From positions 232,943 through 296,942 of the forward strand of contig CAWEYR010000026.1 in the NCBI GenBank assembly GCA_963813345.1: a DNA stretch of 64,000 bases. The letters run 5' to 3'. Of this stretch, positions 9,848 through 18,377 are shown piece by piece. Numbering within the stretch: position 1 is the stretch's first letter; each line of letters starts with the position of its first letter. The translations under genes and the position numbers were made by a program. Below the pieces are notes generated by a model. It was not told the origin of the DNA. It did no database searches and saw nothing but the letters and a program-made list of their open reading frames with translations. The DNA is from CAWDDA01 sp963813345. GTDB lineage: Bacteria; Acidobacteriota; Blastocatellia; RBC074.

Positions 9848-10237
9848 TCAGATCCAGTGCTCGCTCGGGCGATTCTCAGTCCCGCGGGCGACAGTCGCCG
9901 GCTCGGGAACCGGACCAGTCGCCGGTTCAACCGGCACGTCCGAGTTTTCAGACTGAGCGCTTTCGGAATCAGAGCTTTGAGGCTCTGTATGATCGGCGAC
10001 CGTGGAGTAGGGGTCGTAGCTGGAGACTGGCGCTTCGATCTCCTGTTTGATCTCGTTGAAGCGGGTGCGCTCAGATTCGACTTCCTGCTCCCAGGAGCGC
10101 TTGAAGTCGTCAGATGCACGCCGGAACTGCGCCATTGCGTGGCCGAGCGATTTTCCCAGGTCCGGCAGCTTGCGCGGCCCAAAGACAATCAACGCAATCA
10201 CGAGAATCACTATCAGCTCTGTAGGACCTATATTCAT
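9848..10237 (-). CDS. tatA: Twin-arginine translocase TatA/TatB family protein
   Basis: This 129-residue protein begins with the short TatA/B transmembrane helix (MNIGPTELIVILVIALIVFG) and the hinge GPRKLPDLGKSLG. An amphipathic helix follows (AQFRRASDDFKRSWEQE). The tail of about 75 residues is acidic and rich in Ser, Glu and Pro, likely unstructured. It is followed by tatC after 30 bases, so the two form an operon. Whether it acts as TatA, TatB or both cannot be decided; a single bifunctional TatA is common outside proteobacteria. Confidence 0.9.
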   Translation of the reverse strand: MNIGPTELIVILVIALIVFGPRKLPDLGKSLGHAMAQFRRASDDFKRSWEQEVESERTRFNEIKQEIEAPVSSYDPYSTVADHTEPQSSDSESAQSENSDVPVEPATGPVPEPATVARGTENRPSEHWI

Positions 10238-10283
10238 TCGTCAAAAACTATATGGGACGACATCAGACGAGTCAAGAAAAGCA

Positions 10284-10440
10284 GGGGTCAGTGGTCAGTG
10301 GTCAGTGGATCGGTGGTCAGTGGTCAGTGGTCGATGGTCAGTGGTCAGGGATCAGTGGTCAGTTGGCAAGAATCTTCCGATCAGGGATCAGGTGACCAGG
10401 ACCACCGACCACTGGCCACTGACCACTGACCACTGACCAC
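10284..10440. repeat. GTGGTCA tandem/inverted repeat cluster
   Basis: The left arm is a run of imperfect seven-base GTGGTCA/GTGGTCG units, and the right arm near 10400-10440 is the inverted counterpart (CCACTGACCACTGACCAC). The two arms could fold into a long hairpin. It fills the gap between the start of tatA and the end of the VWA gene. No spacer structure, so not a CRISPR. Confidence 0.85.
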
Positions 10441-10445
10441 TCCAT

Positions 10446-11420
10446 TCACTTCTTCGCAAAGTATCCCTGCCGGGTTCTTACATTGACGTTCAGCCTTCGC
10501 GGCCGCACCTCAACTGTTCGCCACTTGCCGTCGGCCTTCTCGTTGCTCGGCTCATACACCAGAGTGTATTGATTGCGTAGCTCCTCTACAGTATCGATAA
10601 ACGTCGATCTCAGCGCAGCACCCCCCGGAGTCCGAAAGAACTTCCCACCAGTCTTCGTAGCGAAGTTCTTCATCGCCTCCGCTCCCGAATCGCGTACAGC
10701 ATTGCGGTTCAGCGCAGCCTCGCTCAGATCGACTCCATAAATCGCGACGTCAGCATCCAACGCCTTTCGTAAGGCTTTCTCAAACGTCACCTTGCTCTGA
10801 GTATCGGCCCCATCCGAAACCAGCAGAATCGCTTTCCGGCGCTCAGGACGTTTCTCGAGCGCTTCACTCGCCGTAACAATGCAATCGTAAAGCGGGGTCA
10901 TCCCACGCGCGTCCTCATCCCAGATTGCAAACCCGGCGTCGCGAACTTCCGTGAAATCCTGCAACAGCTTTACCTTCGTGCCCCCAAATCCGTAAATCGC
11001 GAAAACATCGCCATCGCGGATTCCTTCGACAAAGCTGCTGCACGCCGCGCGTGCGAGACTCATCTTCGCATCCATGCTCCCGCTGGAATCGAGGAGTATC
11101 GCGGCCGCAAACGGCATCTCCGTCGAGCTTAGCGAAAGAATGTGTTGAGGCACTCGATCCTCGAGGACCTCGAAATCTTCTGCCTTGAGCTTTCTGACGT
11201 GTTTTCCCTCGCGGTCAGTGACGGTCATATTCAGGATAACGACAGTTGTATCAACCGCGACAATCTTCGCTTTATCCTGGTCCTGAGTCGGTTCAGGTTC
11301 CTGAGTCTGTTTTGGCTTCTGCTTTTCGACGGGAATCTGATGATTCGATGTGGGAGGCAACCAGAGCCCAATTGAAACCATCACCGACACCGCCAGGGCT
11401 GCTGCAGGCGCGCTTGACAT
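10446..11420 (-). CDS. Secreted VWFA-related protein of the acidobacterial type
   Basis: A 324-residue protein with an N-terminal signal segment (AAALAVSVMVSIGLW), a Gln/Lys/Pro-rich linker, then a domain typical of the VWFA-related acidobacterial family (TIGR03436): VVILNMTVTDREGKHVRKL, then a MIDAS motif DSSGSMDAK and later LLVSDGADTQS. The C-terminal strand region ends VNVRTRQGYFAKK, the family's usual ending. These secreted proteins are abundant in Acidobacteria and of unknown function; the MIDAS suggests metal-dependent protein binding. It is directly downstream of the small secreted protein ending at 11422 and probably in the same transcript. Confidence 0.85.
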   Translation of the reverse strand: MSSAPAAALAVSVMVSIGLWLPPTSNHQIPVEKQKPKQTQEPEPTQDQDKAKIVAVDTTVVILNMTVTDREGKHVRKLKAEDFEVLEDRVPQHILSLSSTEMPFAAAILLDSSGSMDAKMSLARAACSSFVEGIRDGDVFAIYGFGGTKVKLLQDFTEVRDAGFAIWDEDARGMTPLYDCIVTASEALEKRPERRKAILLVSDGADTQSKVTFEKALRKALDADVAIYGVDLSEAALNRNAVRDSGAEAMKNFATKTGGKFFRTPGGAALRSTFIDTVEELRNQYTLVYEPSNEKADGKWRTVEVRPRRLNVNVRTRQGYFAKK

Positions 11421-11421
11421 T

Positions 11422-11931
11422 CTAGTTGAGATAGCCGCGTAGGAGCTTTACCAGCCGGATGATATCCGTCGCATCGGCAATTACTTTCAACGAGACGATA
11501 TGTCTCGAGGTCTTTCCCATGCTGTCGGTTAACTCATCCCCGGCTGTCTGGAGTCTTTGAAGAGCTTCGGTGAGCGACTCCGGGGGCGACTCGAATTTGA
11601 CCGCATCATCATCATTTCCGCCACCGGCCTCTGAACGGATATGACGCGCTGACTTCTCGATGTCGCGAAGCTTCTTCTCACTGCTCTTTGGCAAATGACC
11701 GTTCGCAGCCAGTTTTGCCAACTCGTCGGCATCGGTTTTGATCTGGCTGGTCTTGTCGAGAAGCTTCTTATGCTCAGATTCCTCACGCTTGATGCGCATC
11801 TTGACGAGCGTGTCACGAAATGCTTCGTTCTGCTCGGCAGCCGGTACGGGCGCGGGTTCGGCCGTCTGTGCCCAAACAGCGGGCGCAAGAACCAGGAAAA
11901 ACAATAAGCGTAGAATCGAGGAAGGACTCAT
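11422..11931 (-). CDS. Hypothetical secreted protein, about 169 residues
   Basis: ATG 11931 is chosen because a GGAG lies about 7 bases upstream and it starts directly with a signal peptide (MSPSSILRLLFFLVLAPAVWAQ, cleavage likely after AQ). The mature part is charged and helical (LVKMRIKREESEHKKLLDKT), with a GGGNDDDAVKFE segment and no recognised domain. The stop is 1 base before the VWA gene's ATG, so the two are likely translated together. Function unknown. Confidence 0.6.
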   Translation of the reverse strand: MSPSSILRLLFFLVLAPAVWAQTAEPAPVPAAEQNEAFRDTLVKMRIKREESEHKKLLDKTSQIKTDADELAKLAANGHLPKSSEKKLRDIEKSARHIRSEAGGGNDDDAVKFESPPESLTEALQRLQTAGDELTDSMGKTSRHIVSLKVIADATDIIRLVKLLRGYLN

Positions 11932-11978
11932 CGAACACTCCGAGTACAATTTCTAGCACAGCAGAGCGTCGGAAGAAA

Positions 11979-12141
11979 GTGCTGAGTGCGAAGTGAGGTG
12001 CTGAGTGCTGAGTGCTGAGTGCTGAGTTGGAGTTCAAGCTTCAGCTTGCTCTTTGCATTCTGAGACTGCGAAGAGCAAGCTGAAGCTTGAACTCCATACT
12101 CAGCACTCAGCCCCAGACACTCAGCACCCTTCACTCAGCAC
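11979..12141. repeat. Compound palindrome: TGCTGAG repeats around GAGTTCAAGCTT hairpin
   Basis: Tandem GTGCTGA units lead into GGAGTTCAAGCTTCAGCTTG, a short loop, then its inverted copy CAAGCTGAAGCTTGAACTCC and inverted CTCAGCAC units. The same compound arrangement occurs at 57170-57295. It fills the gap between two minus-strand genes. Confidence 0.85.
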
Positions 12142-12148
12142 TTTTCTT

Positions 12149-12724
12149 CTAATACTCACAACTCAGAATTCGCCGTTGTCCTTTTTTCAGACTCAAATCG
12201 ATTCCGAGAATCTTCCCGGCCAGTCCGCGCAGCACCTCGTCTTCGAGTGACCCATTAGACACGCCTTCAACCCACCGCTGGTCGATGCCGACTCCGGCAA
12301 GCCGGCCCTGGATTCTCGCAGATATCATGATTTGCGCCTTTGCCTGGTCGACGGGTAGTGAGGTGATTTCGAGCGAGTACCGGCCCTGCAACCAGTTTCG
12401 AACATCAGAAGCGGGCATGGTTGCCAGGTGTTCGAGGTCCGAGTTCGCTGTAACACCCTTGGTAAACACCACCGGTTTGGTAACGATCTTCCCATCAGCC
12501 AGTTTGGTGCCAGCGTCGTCCAGCGGAATAGCGCACGCCTTGAAGAGTTCCAGTGCAGCCTTGATTATGTCTTCTCGTTTGGCACCGAGTGTATAAGGGT
12601 TCGCGAGCGGTCCTTCGGTTTTGGGTCTATCGAACTCGATCTGGGCAGAAGCCGTAGAAGTAAAACATAAGAGCATAAAGCCCAACAGGTTCCGTCTGAA
12701 AACGGAACGTCGCGCATCAATCAT
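12149..12724 (-). CDS. Hypothetical secreted protein, about 191 residues
   Basis: ATG 12724 is chosen because AAGGAG lies 8 bases upstream. The protein starts MIDARRSVFRRNLLGFMLLC and has a signal peptide ending near TASAQ. The mature part contains EDIIKAALELFKACAIPLD and a C-terminal AGKILGIDLSLKKGQ; I recognise no domain. The stop falls just beside the compound repeat. Upstream is the 600-base gene-free region with the sigma-54 promoter, which points the other way. Confidence 0.6.
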   Translation of the reverse strand: MIDARRSVFRRNLLGFMLLCFTSTASAQIEFDRPKTEGPLANPYTLGAKREDIIKAALELFKACAIPLDDAGTKLADGKIVTKPVVFTKGVTANSDLEHLATMPASDVRNWLQGRYSLEITSLPVDQAKAQIMISARIQGRLAGVGIDQRWVEGVSNGSLEDEVLRGLAGKILGIDLSLKKGQRRILSCEY

Positions 12725-12959
12725 TTGAATATCTCCTTCAGGGCGACACAATAACAGGGTGACACACCCTCAGCAAGCATTGAATTATCTGGGCTTTCCC
12801 GTTCGAACCCGAGTGCAATTTCTTCAGGGTAAGAATGGCACTTTCGAGTAAAAGTTACACAATCCACCTCAAAGGCTAGCGTTGAGACGACTTCCATGCT
12901 GGGAAGCCAAACTTTGATATTCAAGGAGTTATAGAATTCAGCACCGCAGTTTGAGGGTG

Positions 12960-12975
12960 TGGCACTGTCTTTGCT
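12960..12975 (+). promoter_or_regulatory. Sigma-54 (-24/-12) promoter
   Basis: TGGCAC (12960-12965), five bases, TTGCT (12971-12975). The invariant GG (12961-12962) and GC (12973-12974) are separated by exactly 10 bases, matching the consensus TGGCAC-N5-TTGCW. Transcription would begin near 12986, immediately before the structured RNA; no ORF starts within 350 bases. rpoN itself is encoded at 1791-3450. Confidence 0.72.
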
Positions 12976-12985
12976 CTATACTGGG

Positions 12986-13106
12986 TGGGGCAACGAGATA
13001 CCAGGTGGATAACTCCACTGACGGTGTCAGTGGTTACCGAGGTGAGGAAGGTAACCACGTTTTATTAGGCGCTGCGGGCTTCCCACGACTGCAGCGCCTT
13101 TTATTT
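12986..13106 (+). ncRNA. Candidate sigma-54-dependent structured small RNA (about 120 nt)
   Basis: Between the sigma-54 promoter and an intrinsic terminator lies no ORF but a chain of exact stems. CCACTGAC/GTCAGTGG (13015-13022/13026-13033, 8 bp, loop GGT) overlaps GTGGTTACC/GGTAACCAC (13030-13038/13050-13058, 9 bp). Because both use 13030-13033, the two stems are mutually exclusive. The 11-base loop of the second is GAGGTGAGGAA, purine-rich with exposed GGA. The terminator stem follows. I do not recognise an Rfam family; it does not look like 6S, tmRNA, SRP or RNase P RNA. It could act in trans, or bind an RNA-binding protein through its GGA loop; both are inference. Confidence 0.6.
13067..13106 (+). 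terminator. Intrinsic terminator of the candidate small RNA
   Basis: AGGCGCTGC (13067-13075) pairs perfectly with GCAGCGCCT (13091-13099), with an inner GGG/CCC pairing, and is followed by TTTTATTT. Confidence 0.75.
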
Positions 13107-13157
13107 AACGTTGCCTGATGCCCCTTTATTTGTCGAGTTCGAATACTTCTCCGGTGC

Positions 13158-13258
13158 GCGCGACGGATGGCCGGGAATGAGGCGGTTTGGCGGGCCCGGC
13201 GACAGGGGGATGCGTCGCGGGTTCTTTCAAACCCCTCACTCCCGACCACCCGTCGCGC
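13158..13258. repeat. Long imperfect hairpin, about 100 bases
   Basis: GCGCGACGGATGGCCGGGA (from 13158) is the near-complement of the segment ending at 13258 (CCCGACCACCCGTCGCGC); about 21 of 25 positions pair. Inside are further pairings GGTTTG/CAAACC and CCGGCGAC/GTCGCGGG, so nearly the whole element folds. It could be a palindromic repeat unit or a second structured RNA; no promoter is evident. Confidence 0.6.
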
Positions 13259-13298
13259 TTAAATCCATAACTCACCTTTATTTTTAGCCAAATACTCT

Positions 13299-13348
13299 GT
13301 ACGTTGTACCGCCTTCAGGCGGAAGATTCTGGCTGAAGCCTGTACAAC
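13299..13348. repeat. GTACGTTGTACCGCCTTCAGGCGGAA dispersed palindrome
   Basis: GTACGTTGTACC, then CCGCCTTCAGGCGG, then a GCTGAAGCCTGTACAAC arm. The core recurs at 36401-36462, and a CCGCCTGAAGGCGG relative lies near 33263. It abuts the start codon of the next gene. Confidence 0.8.
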
Positions 13349-14543
13349 ATGCCTACTTCAATCGTTGATTCCTACCGCCAGAGAGCGAGTGATCTCGTCA
13401 CTCTACTCCGAACGGACCAGTATCGTTACGAGGTTGGTCTGGCTTCCGGACGAAACCGGCTGAGTCTTCTTCGCGAGCAGAGCGACCTCTTCACGATCGA
13501 CTCTCTTGTCGAGCTCGGAAACGCTCACAATGTTATAAGCGCATCGTTCTCAACCGAACGGGCTGCGATTAAGCGACTCAAGAATTTCGGCCAGTGGGGA
13601 ATGATCTCGCTTGCAGAAGACGTTCTCGCCGCCGAGGTGTCTGCTGAGCCACCTGAAGCGATCGCCCAGCATCGTCTCGAACTTCGTGAAGAGATCGCGC
13701 GCCGCCTTGGCTTTTCTTCATTCCTTGATCTCAAGACTGACGAATACGGCATCGACTACAAGTCCCTTGAAGGACGGAGCCAGAAGTTGCTCGAGCAAAC
13801 GGATGGGATGCAGAGCGAGGACAGTGCAAACATTGAAACCGCTCGAGCCTATGCTCGACTTGAGCCAAACCTATCAGAAGCTTTTCGCCGGCCTTGGATT
13901 CGACACGTCACGTCAGACAAATGTTGAGATCGATCTTGAGCCTGCGAGCAGAAAGCGACGACGCGCTTTCTGCGCGGCGCTCAGTGTCCCCGACGAGATC
14001 AAGCTCGCCCTCAATCCACGGAATCATTGGTCGGATGTCGCACCTGCTGCTCGCGTGCGCAGGACGAGTCCAGCAATTCGCGTGGACTTCCCGCAATCTT
14101 CCGCCCGAGCTTCGCCTTTATGGAGATCGCTCGGTTCAGGACGGCTGGTCATCTCTGTTCGCGTCACTTGCTTCCGCGCCGGCGTGGCTTGAAGAGACCT
14201 ATGGCTTCACGGAGAATGCGGCTATTCAACGCGCTGCGATTCTGACCGAGCTGATCGCGGCTCGGCGCGACGCGGAAAGATTGTCGGCGACCCGGAATCG
14301 AGGTACCGGGCGGCCGAAAGACTACGAGGTCGCGCGTTCGCAGTGCAGATGCTTGAGCACCTGCGCAGTCGATTCGGGTTTGCCTGGTGGACATCGCGCA
14401 AAGCCGGTGAAACTCTGATCGACCTCTGGAACACAGGGTATCGTTACGACCTCGACGAGCTCGCGTCGATGATTGGCCTGGGCGAGCTTTCGTTTGAATG
14501 GCTGGCATCACACATGGACACGCTTGTGAGACAAGTCAAATGA
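13349..14543 (+). CDS. M3-like peptidase homologue without zinc motif, two frameshifts
   Basis: Three frames join: 13349 to about 13850 (ends near MQSEDSANIETARAYARL), a middle part with YQKLFAGLGFD and FCAALSVPDEIKLAL, then RVQQFAWTSRNLPPELRLYG through GFTENAAIQRAAILTEL, and finally FGFAWWTSRKAGETLIDLWN to VRQVK. The segments after the middle resemble M3-type oligopeptidase/carboxypeptidase homologues (HExGH-hFAhTS-LP, YGD-SV-G). Here the place of HEAGH reads ACAGR, so the zinc ligands are missing. It is probably a non-catalytic relative. The stop overlaps the aroB start (ATGA). Family assignment is moderate. Confidence 0.55.
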
Positions 14544-15640
14544 GTTCTCGAACAGTGACCGTTTCGCTTGGAGAGCGAAGCTACAAGATCGTCATCCGTG
14601 ACGGTGCAATAGATGACACTGGATCGATCCTGCGCGAGCGGCTTGGTGACCGGAGTCGACGGACTCTCCGGGCCGCAGTGATTTCAAACGCGCGTGTCCA
14701 CTCGCTCTACGGCCGCCGGCTTGAACGCAGCTTGCGGCAGGTCGGCTTCCGTGTTTCCACGCATCTGATCGGCGACAGCGAGCGATCGAAGTCGCTGCGA
14801 ACGGCCGAAGCGGCCTGGACTTTCCTCATAGCGAATCGTTTTGAGCGGAGCGATGTGGTTGTCGCGCTCGGAGGCGGCGTCGTCGGCGACCTTGCAGGGT
14901 ATACAGCAGCGAGCTACCTGCGTGGAGTGAGATACATTCAGATTCCAACGACTCTACTGGCACAGATCGACAGTTCCGTTGGTGGAAAGACCGCCGTGAA
15001 TCATCGACTCGGAAAGAATCTGATTGGCGCTTTTCACCAGCCCGAAGCTGTGATCATCGATCCAGCCGTTCTCGAAACACTTCCACCGCGCGAGTTTCAG
15101 GCGGGGATGTACGAAGCGCTCAAGTACGGAATAATCCGCGATGCTTCACTTGCCGAGTCAATCGTGGCATTTGATCCATCACGGATCGTCGAACTCATCG
15201 CTCGATGCTGTGAGATCAAGGCTGAAGTAGTTGCGGCAGATGAGCGGGAGTCAGGGCTGCGACAGATACTCAATTTTGGCCACACGATCGGTCACGCGCT
15301 CGAGGCAGTAACGGGATATCGCCGCCTCAAGCACGGCGAGGCGGTAGGCTATGGCATGAAGGCAGCATCGTGGATCGCAAACCGAATAGGACTGCTCTCT
15401 CCGATTGACACACAGCGAATTGTCGAATGCGTCAACGCGCTGGGAACGCTTCCGAAGATCAACGACCTGAAGGTCGGTGATATCGTCGCGGCAATTCAGC
15501 ACGACAAGAAGGTCTCGCAAGGACGGCCGACATTCGTCCTGCCGATCGCCGTCGGCCAGGTCGCGATCAGGAATGACGTCCCCGGCCCGGCGATCCGCGA
15601 TTCCGTAAAACAGCTCCTCGCCAGACAGCTTTTGGGATAG
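14540..15640 (+). CDS. aroB: 3-dehydroquinate synthase
   Basis: 366 residues; ATG 14540 overlaps the previous stop. It has NAD-binding ALGGGVVGDLAGYTAA, IQIPTTLLAQIDSSVGGKT, NLIGAFHQP and the metal-ligand regions MYEALKYGI and NFGHTIGHALE with KHGEAVGYG. This is the full set of DHQ synthase motifs at normal length. It converts DAHP to 3-dehydroquinate in the shikimate pathway, in the cytoplasm. No other aromatic-pathway gene is nearby; translational coupling to the M3-like gene is a positional oddity. Confidence 0.96.
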   Translation: MSSRTVTVSLGERSYKIVIRDGAIDDTGSILRERLGDRSRRTLRAAVISNARVHSLYGRRLERSLRQVGFRVSTHLIGDSERSKSLRTAEAAWTFLIANRFERSDVVVALGGGVVGDLAGYTAASYLRGVRYIQIPTTLLAQIDSSVGGKTAVNHRLGKNLIGAFHQPEAVIIDPAVLETLPPREFQAGMYEALKYGIIRDASLAESIVAFDPSRIVELIARCCEIKAEVVAADERESGLRQILNFGHTIGHALEAVTGYRRLKHGEAVGYGMKAASWIANRIGLLSPIDTQRIVECVNALGTLPKINDLKVGDIVAAIQHDKKVSQGRPTFVLPIAVGQVAIRNDVPGPAIRDSVKQLLARQLLG

Positions 15641-15770
15641 CCAGTCACAAATCCCATCTACTTCCGCTTAAAAAAATCCAACTATCTGGTAGTCATCCAG
15701 AGTTCTTAAGAAATCGAGGTAGGCTGAAACTTTTCAACCTCTGTTTCTGCATATGCTTAGCGATTATTGT

Positions 15771-15799
15771 TGACCTCACCTATGTAGCAACCTATATAA
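15771..15799 (+). promoter_or_regulatory. Sigma-70-type promoter for the TPR gene
   Basis: TTGACC (15771-15776), a 17-base spacer and TATATA (15794-15799), close to the housekeeping consensus. It predicts a start near 15806 and a leader of about 50 bases before ATG 15855. Confidence 0.6.
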
Positions 15800-15854
15800 G
15801 CAGGCATCGGCATCACTGGGGCAAACAAAGGCCGAACGAGGCTGGGAGGTCGAG

Positions 15855-16911
15855 ATGATAAATTGTCTGCCATTAGCCCTCTGTCTGTTCCTTCAACCGC
15901 CATTTCTTCAGAATCCGGAAAAGCCACAGGGGTCGCGCGCTCAATCCGCGGCCTCTTATCTTGAACGCGGTAACGACTGGCTTACCAAGGGCAATCTTGA
16001 AAGTGCCATTTCCGATTATTCCCTCGCCATCGCCTTTGATGGCTCTTCGCCGTTCGCGTTCTATAACCGCGGACTGGCTCGCGAACGCTCAGGCGATCTC
16101 GAAGGAGCCCTGCGCGATTACGAAAAAGCCCTGCAACTGAATCCTCGCCTCGTCCCGGCACTGATGTGCCGAGGAATGATCAGCCTGGCTCGCGATGAGA
16201 TACTCAGCCGCTCTCGCAGACTTTAACCGCGCGATTGAAGTCGCTCCACGTGACGCCCAGGTCTGGGCAAATCGCGCGGGTATTCATCTAAGGGTCGGCA
16301 ACCTCGACGCTGCGATTGCGGACAGCTCCGAGGCGATCAAGCTGAACAAGCGATTGGTCGCGGCCTGGAGCAACCGATGCGGCGCAAAATATGCCAAGGG
16401 AGATTTGGAGGGTGCGCTCTCGGATTGCAATCAGGCAATCAAGTTGGACTCGAGTCACGCAATCGCCTTCAACAATCGTGGCAGCGTTCTCACTGACCTC
16501 CATAGGACTGACGAAGCAATTTCTGACCTGAACCGAGCCATCTCACTCGACTCAACCAAAAGCTACTTCTACGCAAACCGCGGCAAGGCTCGGTACATCG
16601 CTCAGCAACTCGATGGAGCGCTTGAAGACACCAGCCGCGCCATCGAACTCAACCCGAAGGAAGTAGAGGCGTGGCTCACTCGTGGGATCATCAGGTCAAT
16701 GAAGTCGGACTTGACGGGTGGAATTGAAGACATCAACCAGTCGCTGAAACTCGCGCCAAAGTTGGTCGAAGGCTGGCACAATCGCGGAGTATTACTCCTT
16801 ATGGCCGGCAAACTGGACGAAGCCGAAGCCGCTTTCGGAAAGGTCAAAGAACTTGGAGGTGAGCTAGGCCCGAAGCAGAGAGAATGCTGCGCGAAGCGAG
16901 AGAGCGAGTGA
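15855..16911 (+). CDS. Secreted tetratricopeptide-repeat protein, one frameshift near 16195
   Basis: The start follows GGGAGG by about 6 bases. The N-terminus is hydrophobic (CLPLALCLFLQPPF), a signal-like segment. About nine TPR units follow, for example YLERGNDWLTKGNLESAI, FYNRGLARERSGDLEGAL, NNRGSVLTDLHRTDEAI and TRGIIRSMKSDLTGGIED. The frame changes near 16195, between GMISLARDE and YSAALADFNRAI. TPR arrays form helical scaffolds for protein binding; the partner is unknown. It has its own sigma-70 promoter. Confidence 0.82.
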
Positions 16912-16945
16912 AGAAGGAGTAGGTACCTGAGCTGCATCTGGAGTG

Positions 16946-17041
16946 GCGCTGCTTCGCAGCGCCGCAAGCTGAAGCTTGAACTCGAACCCATGCGGTTTGA
17001 GTTCAAGCTTTAGCTTGCCGCCGTTGCCGAAGGCAACGGCG
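16946..17041. repeat. Dispersed GAGTTCAAGCTTTAGCTTG palindrome pair
   Basis: GCAAGCTGAAGCTTGAACTC (from 16964), a short gap, then GAGTTCAAGCTTTAGCTTGC and a GCCGTTGCC/GGCAACGGC stem. The two halves can form one hairpin. A GCTGCTTCGCAGC stem precedes them. It lies between the TPR gene and the aldolase gene. Confidence 0.85.
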
Positions 17042-17066
17042 TAAGGGCGCGTGCTAAGATGCGCTC

Positions 17067-18377
17067 ATGAGAACATCTCTCGGCTCCGATGCGCTGAAAC
17101 CGATACAGGAAGACCTCAAGCGAGCAAACTCAGAGTTCGCAATCCAGTATCCAGGCGAAACCGGACACCGGCAACCGGTGCATACAGTCTACGGTGGTGC
17201 GCATCTGTTCAAGTCCGACACAGCACCACGTCTTGGAGCCCTTGCACGTCGCGCCCTTGCGGAGTATGCGCCCGACGCGACAGCCTTCGCACACGCGCTC
17301 GAACTTCGCGGCTCAGACGATTTTTTCGCATCAATCTACAAACGTGTCCTCGACAAACTCTCTCGCGAACCTGTGGAAGACTTCCGTATCGACTTCGAGG
17401 ATGGGTATGGCAACCGTCCCGACTCCGAGGAAGACGGACACGCGATGACAGCTGCTCACGAAGTAGCTCAAGGTGCAGTTGCGGGAACCCTGCCTCCATT
17501 CATTGGCATCCGCATCAAGCCGTTAACCGAAGAGTTGCGAGTGCGAAGCTTGCGTACACTCGACATCTTCGTCACTGCTCTTATCGAGAAGATGGAGGGC
17601 AGGCTGCCGGCAAACTTTGTCGTTATGTTACCGAAGATTGTCAGACCCGAGCAGGTTACCGCGCTGGCCGAAACCTTTGACCTTCTCGAAGACGCTCTCA
17701 GACTGACACCAGGCTCGCTCAAAATGGAGATGATGGTTGAAACCACACAGTCAATCATCAATCAACACGGAGCTGCACATCTTCCGCAGCTGCTTGCCGC
17801 CTCTCGCGGACGCCTGGTCGCCGCTCACTTTGGCACTTACGATTACACGGCGAGCTGCAGCATCACTGCCGCACATCAGCATATGCTCCATCCTGCCTGC
17901 GATTTTGCTCGGCACATGATGAAGGTAGCGTTTGCAGGAACCGGTATCTGGATTTCGGACGGCGCGACCAACATCATGCCCATCGGACCAGATCGCACTA
18001 CTGTTCACCGCGCGTGGAAGCTCCATTACGATCATATACAACACTCGCTCGGCAATGCTTTCTACCAGGGATGGGACCTGCATCCTGCCCAGCTTCCAAC
18101 ACGGTATGCGGCGGTCTACACGTTCTTCCTCGAAGGTCTTGATCAGGCTTCAGAGCGGCTGCGCAATTTCGTGGCGAAGGCTGCGCAGGCGACTTTGGTT
18201 GGAGACGTTTTCGATGATGCCGCTACCGGGCAAGGTCTGCTCAACTACTTTCTTCGCGCCATCAATTGTGGCGCAATCAGCGAGCAGGAAGCGACCACGC
18301 TGACGGGCCTGACTCCTGAGGATCTGCAATCAGGATCATTCGTCAAGATTCTCAAAAACCGACAGAGTCCTGTCTAG
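17067..18377 (+). CDS. DUF6986/HpcH-HpaI-type aldolase/citrate lyase-like protein
   Basis: 436 residues, intact frame, starts MRTSLGSDALKPIQEDL. Typical segments are FRIDFEDGYGNR (acidic metal site), IGIRIKPLTEE, NFVVMLPKIVRPEQV, KMEMMVETTQSII and HFGTYDYTASCSI. This places it in the phosphoenolpyruvate-binding TIM-barrel superfamily that cleaves or condenses 2-oxo acids, near the DUF6986 group; the reaction is not established. It converges on the ureide operon across the DUF1670 element, so a role in using ureide-derived C2 products is possible but unproven. Confidence 0.78.
   Translation: MRTSLGSDALKPIQEDLKRANSEFAIQYPGETGHRQPVHTVYGGAHLFKSDTAPRLGALARRALAEYAPDATAFAHALELRGSDDFFASIYKRVLDKLSREPVEDFRIDFEDGYGNRPDSEEDGHAMTAAHEVAQGAVAGTLPPFIGIRIKPLTEELRVRSLRTLDIFVTALIEKMEGRLPANFVVMLPKIVRPEQVTALAETFDLLEDALRLTPGSLKMEMMVETTQSIINQHGAAHLPQLLAASRGRLVAAHFGTYDYTASCSITAAHQHMLHPACDFARHMMKVAFAGTGIWISDGATNIMPIGPDRTTVHRAWKLHYDHIQHSLGNAFYQGWDLHPAQLPTRYAAVYTFFLEGLDQASERLRNFVAKAAQATLVGDVFDDAATGQGLLNYFLRAINCGAISEQEATTLTGLTPEDLQSGSFVKILKNRQSPV

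Noticed and set aside
10284..10440. CRISPR-like array of GTGGTCA repeats
   Set aside because: Units are 7 bases, tandem without spacers, and both arms are inverse to each other; no cas genes.
11979..12141. Insertion sequence remnant
   Set aside because: Only palindromic units, no transposase homology; same unit occurs at 57170 as a dispersed repeat.
12721..12924. 67-residue minus-strand ORF overlapping the start of the secreted protein gene
   Set aside because: No ribosome site, no recognisable domain, overlaps a gene with a good start.
13150..13250. tRNA-like fold with GGGTTC stretch
   Set aside because: No anticodon stem, no CCA, T-loop sequence does not fit; explained by the long hairpin.
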